Shown here: piece after piece, positions 57,211 to 64,000 of the stretch
Position numbering within the stretch: position 1 is the stretch's first letter
Layout of the letters: each line of letters opens with the position of its first letter
From: Devosia submarina
Lineage (GTDB): Bacteria > Pseudomonadota > Alphaproteobacteria > Rhizobiales > Devosiaceae
DNA: 64,000 nucleotides
Direction: 5' to 3'
Assembly (NCBI RefSeq): GCF_003056345.1
Contig: NZ_PYWB01000004.1
Span: 1 to 64,000 of the forward strand
Program-made: the position numbers and the translations under genes
Notes under the pieces: model-generated
Database searches by the model: none
What the model was told of the DNA's origin: nothing
The model's input: only the letters and a program-made list of their open reading frames with translations

Positions 57211-58475
57211 TGGCGATCGAAACCCTGACATTTGGCTGCCGCCTCAATGCCTATGAGGCCGAGGTGATGAAAAGCGAAGCCGAAAAGGCGGGGCTCGACA
57301 ACGCCGTCATCATCAACACCTGCGCGGTGACGGCCGAGGCCGTTAAGCAAGCCAAGCAGGCCGTGCGCAAGGCCCGGCGCGACCATCCCGACGCGCGCAT
57401 CATCGTCACTGGCTGCGCTGCACAAACTGAAGCGCGCTCCTTTGGCGACATGGCCGAAGTCGATCTTGTTATCGGCAATGAAGACAAGATGCGGTCCGAG
57501 AGCTACCAGCCCATGGTGTTTGGCGTGCCCCTGAACGACAAGGTGCAGGTCAACGACATCATGAGCGTGCGGGAAACCGCGGGCCATCTGATCGAGGGCA
57601 TGGATGGGCGTGCCCGTGCGTTTGTGCAGGTCCAGAATGGGTGCGATCACCGCTGCACGTTTTGCATCATTCCCTTTGGCCGGGGCCCATCGCGGTCCGT
57701 GCCCATGGGGGCGGTGGTGGACCAGGTCAAAAAGCTCGTCAGCAATGGCTATCGCGAAGTGGTGCTGACGGGGGTGGATGTGACCTCCTATGGCCCGGAC
57801 CTGCCCGGCAATCTAACGCTGGGCAAGCTGACCCAGGCCATTCTGCGCCACGTGCCCGATTTGCCGCGCCTGCGCATTTCCTCCATCGATTCCATTGAAG
57901 CCGATGAAGCGCTTTATGATGCGATGGCGAGCGATCGCCGCCTGATGCCGCATCTGCACCTGTCGCTCCAATCGGGCGACGACATGATTTTGAAGCGCAT
58001 GAAGCGCCGCCACAGCCGCGACGACGCGTTGGCGATTGTCGCCAAGCTGCGCTCCTTACGCCCTGACATGGTGTTCGGCGCTGACATCATCGCGGGTTTT
58101 CCGACGGAAACCGAGGAGATGTTCGAAAACACCCTGCGGATCGTGGGCGAGGCGGATCTGACCTATCTGCATGTCTTTCCCTATTCGCCGCGGGAAGGCA
58201 CGCCTGCCGCCCGCATGCCGCAGGTGAGCAAGGCCGTGGCGCGCGATCGCGCCGCCCTCTTGCGCGCCGAGGGCGACCGGCAATTTGCCAAGCTTTGCCG
58301 CAGCCGCGTCGGGCAGACGGAAAACGTGCTGATCGAGCGCAATGGCATGGGCCGCACCGAGCAGTTCGTGCCCGTCCATGTGCCCGATGCGCAACCGGGC
58401 GAGTTGCTGACCGTTCGGATAGGTGATGTGACCAATGAAGGGCTGGTGGGCGAGGCGCTGCAGCATGCGGCTTGA
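57210..58475 (+). CDS. mtaB: tRNA (t6A37) methylthiotransferase
   Basis: MtaB adds a methylthio group to t6A at position 37 of tRNAs that read ANN codons. The 421-residue protein has the N-terminal cluster-binding cysteines (FGCRLNAYEAEVM, NTCAVTAEA and TGCAAQTEA). The radical SAM motif CDHRCTFCIIPFGRG follows, and then ADIIAGFPTETEEMFENT. The C-terminal TRAM-like end contains GELLTVRI. The ATG shares a base with the dapF stop. It makes sense with tsaD (62396), which helps make t6A, the substrate of this enzyme. Confidence 0.95.
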   Translation: MAIETLTFGCRLNAYEAEVMKSEAEKAGLDNAVIINTCAVTAEAVKQAKQAVRKARRDHPDARIIVTGCAAQTEARSFGDMAEVDLVIGNEDKMRSESYQPMVFGVPLNDKVQVNDIMSVRETAGHLIEGMDGRARAFVQVQNGCDHRCTFCIIPFGRGPSRSVPMGAVVDQVKKLVSNGYREVVLTGVDVTSYGPDLPGNLTLGKLTQAILRHVPDLPRLRISSIDSIEADEALYDAMASDRRLMPHLHLSLQSGDDMILKRMKRRHSRDDALAIVAKLRSLRPDMVFGADIIAGFPTETEEMFENTLRIVGEADLTYLHVFPYSPREGTPAARMPQVSKAVARDRAALLRAEGDRQFAKLCRSRVGQTENVLIERNGMGRTEQFVPVHVPDAQPGELLTVRIGDVTNEGLVGEALQHAA

Positions 58476-58490
58476 CGATCCTGCCACGTC

Positions 58491-58575
58491 CACACGGTTT
58501 GACAGGCTCACCATGAGGACTACTTCTGGAGAGCCAAGCTAATCCTTTTCCTGAGCTTGTTGAAGGAGGAGGTCG
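58491..58575. repeat. Palindromic repeats, family A (degenerate)
   Basis: Two imperfect copies lie between mtaB and ftsY: TTTGACAGGCTCACCATGAG near 58498 and CCTGAGCTTGTTGAAGGAGG near 58550. Both match the family A core with several substitutions. Confidence 0.55.
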
Positions 58576-58599
58576 TAATACCCAAAAGAAGGCAAGCGC

Positions 58600-59808
58600 A
58601 TGAGCGAACAAAAGCCGGGTTTCTTTAAGCGCCTCTGGGGCGAGATCGTGGGGGAGCCGCCAGCGCAGCCGACGCCGCCCGAGCCACCGCCAGCGACGCC
58701 TGAGCCGGAGCCTATTGCGCCCCAAGCGCCTACCGCTCCCCAGGACCTGCCGCCACCTGGTCCTCCCGAAACCACGCCCGATTACGTTGAGGAAATCGAG
58801 GAGCAGGCTGCCGCCCGTGCGGAGCCCGAGCCAGACCTTGTTGTCGCCGTTGATCCCCCCGCCATGGTGGAAGTGCCGGCCGAGGCGCCGCGCGCAAGCT
58901 GGTTTACGCGCCTCACCAGCGGGCTCAAGCGCTCGTCGGACCAGCTGACGGGCTCGATCACCTCGGTCTTCACCAAGCGCAAGCTCGATGCGGCGACACT
59001 CGATGAGCTCGAAGACGTGCTGATCCAGGCCGATCTGGGTATCGAGACCGCCACCGCCATTACCGACACCCTGCGCCGCGATCGTTTCGACCGCGATGTA
59101 TCGGGGGAAGATGTGCGCGCCGTATTGGCAGCCGAGGTCGAAAAGGTTCTTGGTCCCGTGGCCCGCCCGCTTGCGGTCGACACCGCCCAAAAACCCTTCG
59201 TGATCCTGATGATCGGGGTCAATGGCTCGGGCAAGACCACGACCATCGGCAAGCTGGCGCAAAAATTTGCCGCCGAAGGCCGCTCGGTCATGCTGGCGGC
59301 TGGCGACACCTTCCGGGCCGCCGCCATTGAGCAGCTGCAGGTCTGGGGCCAGCGCACGGGAGCCCCGGTGATCTCGCGCCCGGCCGGCGCCGACGCGTCG
59401 GGCCTCGCCTTTGATGCGGTGACGCAAGCCAGGGCGGAGGGGCGCGATGTTCTCATTATCGACACGGCCGGACGCCTGCAAAACCGCGACGAGCTGATGA
59501 ACGAGCTCGAAAAGATCATCCGCGTGATCAAGAAGGTCGACCCGACGGCGCCCCACGCAACGCTTTTGACGTTGGATGCCACGACGGGCCAGAATGCCCT
59601 GAGGCAGGTGGAGATCTTTGGCGCCCGCGCCGGTGTCACCGGCCTTGTGATGACCAAGCTCGACGGGACGGCGCGGGGTGGCATCCTTGTTGCCATCGCA
59701 CGCAAATTCGGCCTGCCTGTTCACTTCATCGGCGTGGGCGAAGGGGTTGGTGATCTCGAAGCCTTTACCGCTTCGGACTTTGCGCGGGCTATCGCGGGAC
59801 GGGAATAG
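58600..59808 (+). CDS. ftsY: Signal recognition particle receptor
   Basis: FtsY is the membrane-associated receptor for SRP (Ffh at 51189). The 402-residue protein has an N-terminal acidic, Pro/Glu-rich region of about 90 residues, shorter than in E. coli, then the NG domain. The GTPase motifs are [43 protein letters not shown] and [10 protein letters not shown], and the end reads [19 protein letters not shown]. The ATG gives [18 protein letters not shown], whose amphipathic start may touch the membrane. yciB follows 88 bases later. Confidence 0.97.
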   Translation: MSEQKPGFFKRLWGEIVGEPPAQPTPPEPPPATPEPEPIAPQAPTAPQDLPPPGPPETTPDYVEEIEEQAAARAEPEPDLVVAVDPPAMVEVPAEAPRASWFTRLTSGLKRSSDQLTGSITSVFTKRKLDAATLDELEDVLIQADLGIETATAITDTLRRDRFDRDVSGEDVRAVLAAEVEKVLGPVARPLAVDTAQKPFVILMIGVNGSGKTTTIGKLAQKFAAEGRSVMLAAGDTFRAAAIEQLQVWGQRTGAPVISRPAGADASGLAFDAVTQARAEGRDVLIIDTAGRLQNRDELMNELEKIIRVIKKVDPTAPHATLLTLDATTGQNALRQVEIFGARAGVTGLVMTKLDGTARGGILVAIARKFGLPVHFIGVGEGVGDLEAFTASDFARAIAGRE

Positions 59809-59896
59809 CCGCAATCTGACCACGCTTGCTGCCTATCCCGGCCTTGCAAGAGGAAGCACTTGCCGCCACATTGCGGTGACACGAAAGAACAGGCCT

Positions 59897-60517
59897 ATGA
59901 CCGACAAAGCTGCCGAACCCGATGTCAATTGGGAAGAACTGCGCCCGCAAATCATCAAGATGGCGCTTGAGCTGGGTCCGCTGGTCGTTTTCTTTATCGC
60001 CAATGCGCGCGCTGACATCTTCGTGGCCACGGCCTGCTTCATGGCCGCAATGACCGTGTCGCTGATCTTGACCTGGCTGATCCTTAAAAAGATCGCCGTC
60101 ATGCCACTGGTGACCGGCGTCGTCGTGTTGGTCTTTGGCGGGCTGACGCTCTGGCTGCAGGACGACACCTTTATCAAGATCAAGCCGACCATCACCAACG
60201 GGCTGTTTGCAGCGGTGCTGCTGGGAGGCCTCCTGTTTGGCCAGTCGCTGCTGCGCTATGTTTTCGGCGATGTTTATAAGCTCAGGCCCGAAGGCTGGAG
60301 CAAGCTGACGCTGAACTGGGGACTGTTCTTTGTTGCGCTCGCCATCATCAACGAAGTGCTCTGGCGCAATTTCTCGACCGATTTCTGGGTCGCGTTCAAG
60401 GTCTGGGGCGTGATGCCGCTGACGGTGGTGTTTTCCATCAGCCAGCTGTCGCTACTCAACAAATATGCGCCGGTTGACGAGCCCAAGCATGTGCCGCCGG
60501 TGGTGGTGGAGACCTGA
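59897..60517 (+). CDS. yciB: Septation protein A family (YciB/IspZ)
   Basis: This 206-residue inner-membrane protein has five or six helices and matches the YciB/IspZ family, which takes part in cell division and envelope stability. It begins [20 protein letters not shown] and has [14 protein letters not shown]. It then has [20 protein letters not shown] and [19 protein letters not shown]. The ATG at 59897 was chosen because the family begins near here; the frame is open to 59678, overlapping ftsY. It is the last gene of the dapF-mtaB-ftsY-yciB group. Confidence 0.93.
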   Translation: MTDKAAEPDVNWEELRPQIIKMALELGPLVVFFIANARADIFVATACFMAAMTVSLILTWLILKKIAVMPLVTGVVVLVFGGLTLWLQDDTFIKIKPTITNGLFAAVLLGGLLFGQSLLRYVFGDVYKLRPEGWSKLTLNWGLFFVALAIINEVLWRNFSTDFWVAFKVWGVMPLTVVFSISQLSLLNKYAPVDEPKHVPPVVVET

Positions 60518-60534
60518 GGGTCTGCCAACAACCA

Positions 60535-60622
60535 GACGTCACCCTCGGGCTTGACCCGAGGGATCGGTACTTAAGGCTCATTCAGCAAGTGTAGTCCCCT
60601 TGGGTCAAGCCCAAGGGTGACG
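60535..60622. repeat. Palindromic repeat, family B (composite)
   Basis: The element runs from GTCACCCTCGGGCTTGACCC to TTGGGTCAAGCCCAAGGGTG, with inverted ends. It is a close copy of the second composite after sdhB (24507-24593). It lies between the converging yciB and EVE-domain genes. Confidence 0.75.
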
Positions 60623-60678
60623 ATCGAGGATGCGGCGCCATTTGGCCCAAGCCAAGCCAGGCAACCGCGTGAGCGCCC

Positions 60679-61113
60679 CTACAACCCACCCATCTGGCAG
60701 ACCAGTGCCCATTCCTCGGGCGACACCTTGCTAACCGATAGGCGCGAAAGGGTAACCAGCTCGAGATTTGCCAGCTCCGGCGTGGCCTTGATGGTCGCGA
60801 GCGTCACGGGCTTGGCTAAGGGCTTGACCGCTTCTACATCGACGCACTCCCAGACCACTTCGCCCTTGGCGTTGAGCTCGGCAGTATCATCGGGGTGCGC
60901 CAGGGCGATCACCCGGATGATGCCGACGATCTCCTTGCCGATATTGGAGTGGTAAAAGAAAGCTTCGTCGCCGATCTGCATGGCTCGCATATTGTTGCGG
61001 GCCGCGTAGTTGCGCACGCCGTGCCAGGACTCGGGCTCGCCGCGCTGGGTCTTAGCCATCATGTCGTCGAACGAAAAAACGTTCGGCTCCGATTTCATCA
61101 ACCAATAGGCCAC
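60679..61113 (-). CDS. EVE domain protein
   Basis: EVE domains resemble PUA-type modules that recognise modified bases. The 144-residue protein begins MAYWLMKSEPNVFSFDDM and has ARNNMRAMQIGDEAFFYHSN, then KEIVGIIRVIALAHPDDTAE, and ends with TLSRLSVSKVSPEEWALVCQ, as expected of single-domain EVE proteins (thymocyte nuclear protein 1 type). It is the last gene of the tsaD-gpsA-YciI-EVE run, a common order in Hyphomicrobiales, starting six bases after the YciI gene. Confidence 0.93.
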   Translation of the reverse strand: MAYWLMKSEPNVFSFDDMMAKTQRGEPESWHGVRNYAARNNMRAMQIGDEAFFYHSNIGKEIVGIIRVIALAHPDDTAELNAKGEVVWECVDVEAVKPLAKPVTLATIKATPELANLELVTLSRLSVSKVSPEEWALVCQMGGL

Positions 61114-61119
61114 TTCGGC

Positions 61120-61413
61120 TTACGCCTTGGGCGACATGTGATCGTAGGCGAGGCGCCATGGCTTGATTTCAATGCTCTCGAAAATACCTTCCGACACGAA
61201 GGGGTCGGCATTGAAGATGGCCGTTGCGGCCTCGATGGTCTCGGCTTCCACCACGACGAGCGAGCCTTCGGGCGTGCCGGTTTCATCGAGCAGCGCGCCG
61301 GCAAGGCGCAATTGCTGGCCAAGGCTATCGAGGTGCTGCAAATGCACCGGGCGCACGGCGAGGCGCTTGTCGGTATTGCCGGGCTTGTCCTTGGCGATCA
61401 TGGCGTAAAGCAT
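61120..61413 (-). CDS. YciI family protein
   Basis: This 97-residue protein has the YciI-like fold start MLYAMIAKDKPGNTDKRLAV, the RPVHLQHLDSL helix with its conserved His, and EGSLVVVEAETIEAATAIF. The end contains DPFVSEGIFESIEIKPW, including the Asp-Pro-Phe typical of the family. The fold is a ferredoxin-like alpha/beta with suspected enzymatic activity, but no reaction is firmly known. It is six bases after gpsA and six before the EVE gene. Confidence 0.92.
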   Translation of the reverse strand: MLYAMIAKDKPGNTDKRLAVRPVHLQHLDSLGQQLRLAGALLDETGTPEGSLVVVEAETIEAATAIFNADPFVSEGIFESIEIKPWRLAYDHMSPKA

Positions 61414-61419
61414 TGGGTT

Positions 61420-62406
61420 CTAGTCCTCTCGTTTCAGGGGGCGGGACATCAGCCCCGCGACAACAGTGGAGATATCGGCCGAGCCGCTGAGCACAGCCTG
61501 CACGGCGGAGATAAGCGGCGCATCGACGCCGAGGGTCTTGGCAAGCGCTTCGGCAACCGGGGTGGTGGCAACGCCCTCGGCGAGCTTGGCGCCGCCGGCA
61601 AGGATTTCCTCGACCCTTTCGCCGCGCCCCAGCGCCATGCCGAACTGATAATTGCGCGACTGGGTGGAGGTGCAGGTGAGGGTGAGGTCCCCCAGGCCCG
61701 CAAGCCCCGTCAGCGTATGGGCCGATCCGCCCATAGCCGACACCATGCGCGCCATTTCGGCGTAAGCGCGCGCGATCAGGGCCGAGCGCGCCGAGGCTCC
61801 GAGTTGCGCGCCTTCGACGGCACCGCAGGCCAGGGCATAAACATTCTTGAGGGCGCCCGCGATTTCAACGCCAATGCGATCATCGGCAGCGTAGGGCCGG
61901 AAGCTGGGGCCAGCCAGGGCTGCAGCAAGCGCAGACGTCAATTCCGCATCATCGCCCGCCAGCGTCACCGCCGTTGGCCGTGCCGCTGCGACATCGGCGG
62001 CAAAGCTTGGGCCTGACAGGACGAAGGGTATGGCTCCCGGCGCCATATCCCCAAGGATTTCGCTTTGCCGCTGCAAGGTGCCGGTCTCGAGCCCCTTGGC
62101 CGACAGGACCACGGGCTTGCCGACCAATGTGGCAACATCCACTGCAGCAAGGGCCGCGCGGCTCGATTGGGCGGGAACGGCGAGGATCACCACATCAGCG
62201 GGCTTCGCCTCGGTGCCCGCCGTGATGGCATCGTGCAGTATCTGCGCGCCAAGATAGCGCTGGTTGGTGCGCTGGGTATTGATTTCATCGGCCTGCGCCG
62301 CATCGCGGACCACGAGATGAACTTGGCGGCCAGCCATGGCCGCTGCCTGCGCCAGGGCTGTGCCCCAGGCGCCGCCGCCGATTACGCCGACGGTTTCAAG
62401 CCGCAT
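61420..62406 (-). CDS. gpsA: Glycerol-3-phosphate dehydrogenase (NAD(P)+)
   Basis: GpsA makes sn-glycerol 3-phosphate for phospholipids. The 328-residue protein has the Rossmann start [20 protein letters not shown]. The catalytic Lys region is [19 protein letters not shown] and the conserved [20 protein letters not shown] follows. Its start overlaps the 3' end of tsaD by 11 bases, so the two are translationally linked. The YciI gene begins six bases after its stop. Confidence 0.96.
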   Translation of the reverse strand: MRLETVGVIGGGAWGTALAQAAAMAGRQVHLVVRDAAQADEINTQRTNQRYLGAQILHDAITAGTEAKPADVVILAVPAQSSRAALAAVDVATLVGKPVVLSAKGLETGTLQRQSEILGDMAPGAIPFVLSGPSFAADVAAARPTAVTLAGDDAELTSALAAALAGPSFRPYAADDRIGVEIAGALKNVYALACGAVEGAQLGASARSALIARAYAEMARMVSAMGGSAHTLTGLAGLGDLTLTCTSTQSRNYQFGMALGRGERVEEILAGGAKLAEGVATTPVAEALAKTLGVDAPLISAVQAVLSGSADISTVVAGLMSRPLKRED

Positions 62407-63475
62407 CGGGCGTGACCTTCATGTCCGGCGTGTCGAGCGGCCAGCGCGGACGGGCGGTGAATTGGAGATTGTCGGTTGCGCCCAGAACAAAACGCTCCGC
62501 TCCGGCCCAGGCAACCATGGCACCATTGTCGGTGCATAGCTTGATGGGCGGCACAATGAGGCTTGCGCCGACCTCCTCGCAAACCTCGCGCAGCGCCTGG
62601 GCAATCGCCTGGTTGGCGGCGACGCCGCCAGCCACCACGAGCTGCATGGCTTGGCCGGGAAAATCCTGCGAAAAGCGCTCCAGCGCCTGCCGTGATCGCA
62701 CAGCCACGATCTCCGCCACCGCGGCCTGGAAGCTCGCGGCGATATCGGCGACATCCCCATCGCTCAGCGGCGCCAGCGCTTCGGCCTGCAGGCGCACGGC
62801 GGTCTTGAGCCCCGAAAATGAAAAATCAAGCCTGGCCTCGCGCAGCAGCGGCCGGGGGAAGCGGAAACGCTTGCCGTCGCCCTGCCGGGCCATCGCCTCC
62901 ACCGCCGGACCCCCGGGATGGCCAAGGCTCAAGAGCTTGGCGACCTTGTCGAAGGCCTCGCCAAGCGCATCGTCGATCGTCGTGCCCCAGCGCTCGTAAT
63001 CTCCAACGCCCCGCACGAGGACGAATTGGGAATGCCCGCCTGAAACCAGCAACATCAGATAGGGGAACGCAACATTGTTGGTGAGCCGCGCCGTTAGCGC
63101 ATGGGCTTCCAGATGATTGACTGCGATCAATGGCTTGCCGAGTGCCGCTGCCAGTGCCTTGGCGGTGGTCAGGCCCACCAGCACGCCACCGATCAGCCCG
63201 GGGCCCGCCGTTGCAGCGATGGCGTCGACGTCAGCGAGCTTCACCTCCGCCTCGCGGCACGCCTGCTCGATGATGTGGTCGAGATAGGTGACATGCGCCC
63301 GGGCGGCCAGCTCGGGCACGACGCCGCCGAATGCCGCATGTTCATCGAGCTGCGAACGGACCACATTGGAACTTATGGTCGCGCCACCGAATTGGTCGCG
63401 AACAACGATCGCGGCCGCGGTCTCATCGCAACTGGTCTCTATGCCTAGAATAGTGGCTTGCGCTTGCCCGGTCAC
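62396..63475 (-). CDS. tsaD: tRNA t6A synthesis protein TsaD
   Basis: TsaD transfers the threonylcarbamoyl group to A37 of ANN-reading tRNAs, giving the substrate of MtaB (57210). The chosen GTG gives 359 residues beginning [20 protein letters not shown], a family signature. The metal-binding [11 protein letters not shown] (HxxxH) and the ATP site [11 protein letters not shown] follow. The end has [15 protein letters not shown]. The frame is open to 63628, upstream into the divergent hemC, without similarity. A GGAG lies 11-14 bases upstream. The gene is divergent from hemC across a 56-base gap containing an inverted repeat. Confidence 0.96.
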   Translation of the reverse strand: MTGQAQATILGIETSCDETAAAIVVRDQFGGATISSNVVRSQLDEHAAFGGVVPELAARAHVTYLDHIIEQACREAEVKLADVDAIAATAGPGLIGGVLVGLTTAKALAAALGKPLIAVNHLEAHALTARLTNNVAFPYLMLLVSGGHSQFVLVRGVGDYERWGTTIDDALGEAFDKVAKLLSLGHPGGPAVEAMARQGDGKRFRFPRPLLREARLDFSFSGLKTAVRLQAEALAPLSDGDVADIAASFQAAVAEIVAVRSRQALERFSQDFPGQAMQLVVAGGVAANQAIAQALREVCEEVGASLIVPPIKLCTDNGAMVAWAGAERFVLGATDNLQFTARPRWPLDTPDMKVTPDAA

Positions 63476-63483
63476 GTTGAACT

Positions 63484-63506
63484 GGTTACTCCACTTAGGG
63501 GTAACC
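63484..63506. promoter_or_regulatory. Inverted repeat in the hemC/tsaD divergent promoter
   Basis: GGTTACTCC and GGGGTAACC (eight of nine positions complementary) flank ACTTA. It fills much of the 56-base gap between the two start codons. A TACTATAG sequence at 63512-63519 could serve as a -10 region in either direction. An operator shared by hemC and tsaD is a reasonable guess. Confidence 0.4.
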
Positions 63507-63531
63507 CTGCCTACTATAGGACGTTTAGAGA

Positions 63532-64000
63532 TTGCAATCGCCAGCCCCCTTTGCCCGGATCGGAACGCGTGGCAGCCCACTCGCGCTGACACAGGCCAGG
63601 ATGGTGCGAACACTTCTGGCTGACGCACATGGCGTAGCCGAAGACGACATCGTCATCGAGGTCATCTCCACCGGTGGCGACCGCACGCAGGCCAGCAACC
63701 AGCCGCTGACCGAAATCGGTGGCAAGGGCCTGTTCACCAAAGAGATCGACGAGGCCCTGCTCCAGGGCCGTATCGATATCGGCGTGCACTCCACCAAGGA
63801 TGTGGCGACCAGGCTCACCCCCGGCATCGCCCTGCCCGCCATCCTTGAGCGAGAAGACGTGCGGGACGCGTTTATTTCCGTGACGGTCGCCGGTCTCGAC
63901 AATTTGCCCGAGGGCGCCCGCTTTGGCACTTCTTCCATTCGCCGGGCGGCCCAGGTGCTGCGCCAGCGCCCCGATCTGCGCATCGTGCCATTTCGCGGCA
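63532..64000 (+). CDS. hemC: Porphobilinogen deaminase (partial, N-terminal)
   Basis: HemC joins four porphobilinogens to hydroxymethylbilane in heme synthesis. The window ends after about 156 residues. The TTG start gives [20 protein letters not shown], and the sequence continues [30 protein letters not shown] and [12 protein letters not shown], all family hallmarks. The last visible segment is [19 protein letters not shown]. No in-frame ATG precedes the conserved region, and a stop lies two codons upstream, so TTG is the only good start. The cofactor cysteine lies beyond the window. It is divergent from tsaD. Confidence 0.95.
   Translation, partial: MQSPAPFARIGTRGSPLALTQARMVRTLLADAHGVAEDDIVIEVISTGGDRTQASNQPLTEIGGKGLFTKEIDEALLQGRIDIGVHSTKDVATRLTPGIALPAILEREDVRDAFISVTVAGLDNLPEGARFGTSSIRRAAQVLRQRPDLRIVPFRG

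Noticed and set aside
54880..57231. A 783-residue minus-strand open frame
   Set aside because: Only the part from 56094 down matches a protein family. The upstream part is the reverse strand of dapF, which is clearly coding.

Overview
The window is high-GC alphaproteobacterial chromosome. Gene order matches the Hyphomicrobiales (Rhizobiales): rplU-rpmA-(GNATs)-obgE-proB-proA-nadD-rsfS-rlmH-envC-ctpA-yibQ-rppH, sdhCDAB, xerC/priA divergent, atpHAGDC without the Fo genes, dapF-mtaB-ftsY-yciB, and hemC divergent from tsaD-gpsA-YciI-EVE. The run of RimJ/RimL-type acetyltransferases between rpmA and obgE, together with the overall layout, suggests a Devosia or Pelagibacterium relative. That genus-level guess is inference. 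I see no insertion sequence, prophage or CRISPR array. This is core chromosome with a few lineage-specific genes.

Layout. 1-8.0 kb: tRNA-Ser(CGA), an exported MBL-fold protein, L21 and L27 ribosomal proteins with a likely promoter/leader and a strong terminator, three coupled GNAT acetyltransferases, ObgE, and proline synthesis (ProB, ProA). 8-15.3 kb: NadD, ribosome silencing factor, RlmH, a cell-envelope set (EnvC-like, CtpA protease, YibQ-like deacetylase), RppH, and a YgeA-like racemase. 15.5-20.4 kb: an MCP chemoreceptor, an EamA transporter, beta carbonic anhydrase, DUF1737 and a Nudix hydrolase. 20.6-24.4 kb: succinate dehydrogenase with an extra small exported Cys protein between sdhA and sdhB. 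24.6-28.0 kb: an exported protein with five acidic two-cysteine repeats, a second EamA transporter, XerC and a 63-residue unknown. 28.1-35.6 kb: PriA and the F1 ATP synthase operon ending in a terminator. 35.7-46.9 kb: Asd, a BaiN/HI0933-type flavoprotein, two PagL-like outer-membrane proteins, a luciferase-like monooxygenase, a membrane diguanylate cyclase, a coupled pair of a membrane-anchored ClpP-like protease and a four-TM protein, purine nucleoside phosphorylase and ArgC. 47.1-52.8 kb: LeuD, GNAT, RidA-like, CPBP protease and LeuB, converging on rpsP-ffh. 53-64 kb: a methyltransferase, two convergent CelD/FemAB-like proteins, DapF-MtaB-FtsY-YciB, EVE/YciI/GpsA/TsaD, and the start of hemC.

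How the genes fit together. Most are housekeeping: translation and ribosome assembly, SRP targeting (Ffh and FtsY both present), oxidative phosphorylation, and amino-acid synthesis (Pro, Arg, Leu, Lys/Asp family). Lineage-specific material lies mainly in the envelope-associated genes and in the intergenic space. Three families of palindromic repeats recur at more than a dozen places, including inside the sdh operon. A 23-bp near-palindrome recurs in front of two unrelated minus-strand genes.

Most interesting leads: the five-repeat Cys/Asp protein, the small Cys protein inside sdh, the PagL pair in which one copy has lost its Ser, the membrane ClpP-like protease pair, the shared 23-bp palindrome, and the inverted repeat in the 56-bp hemC/tsaD gap. 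I did not find a clearly new multi-gene system. All assignments come from reading the sequence; no database search was run.
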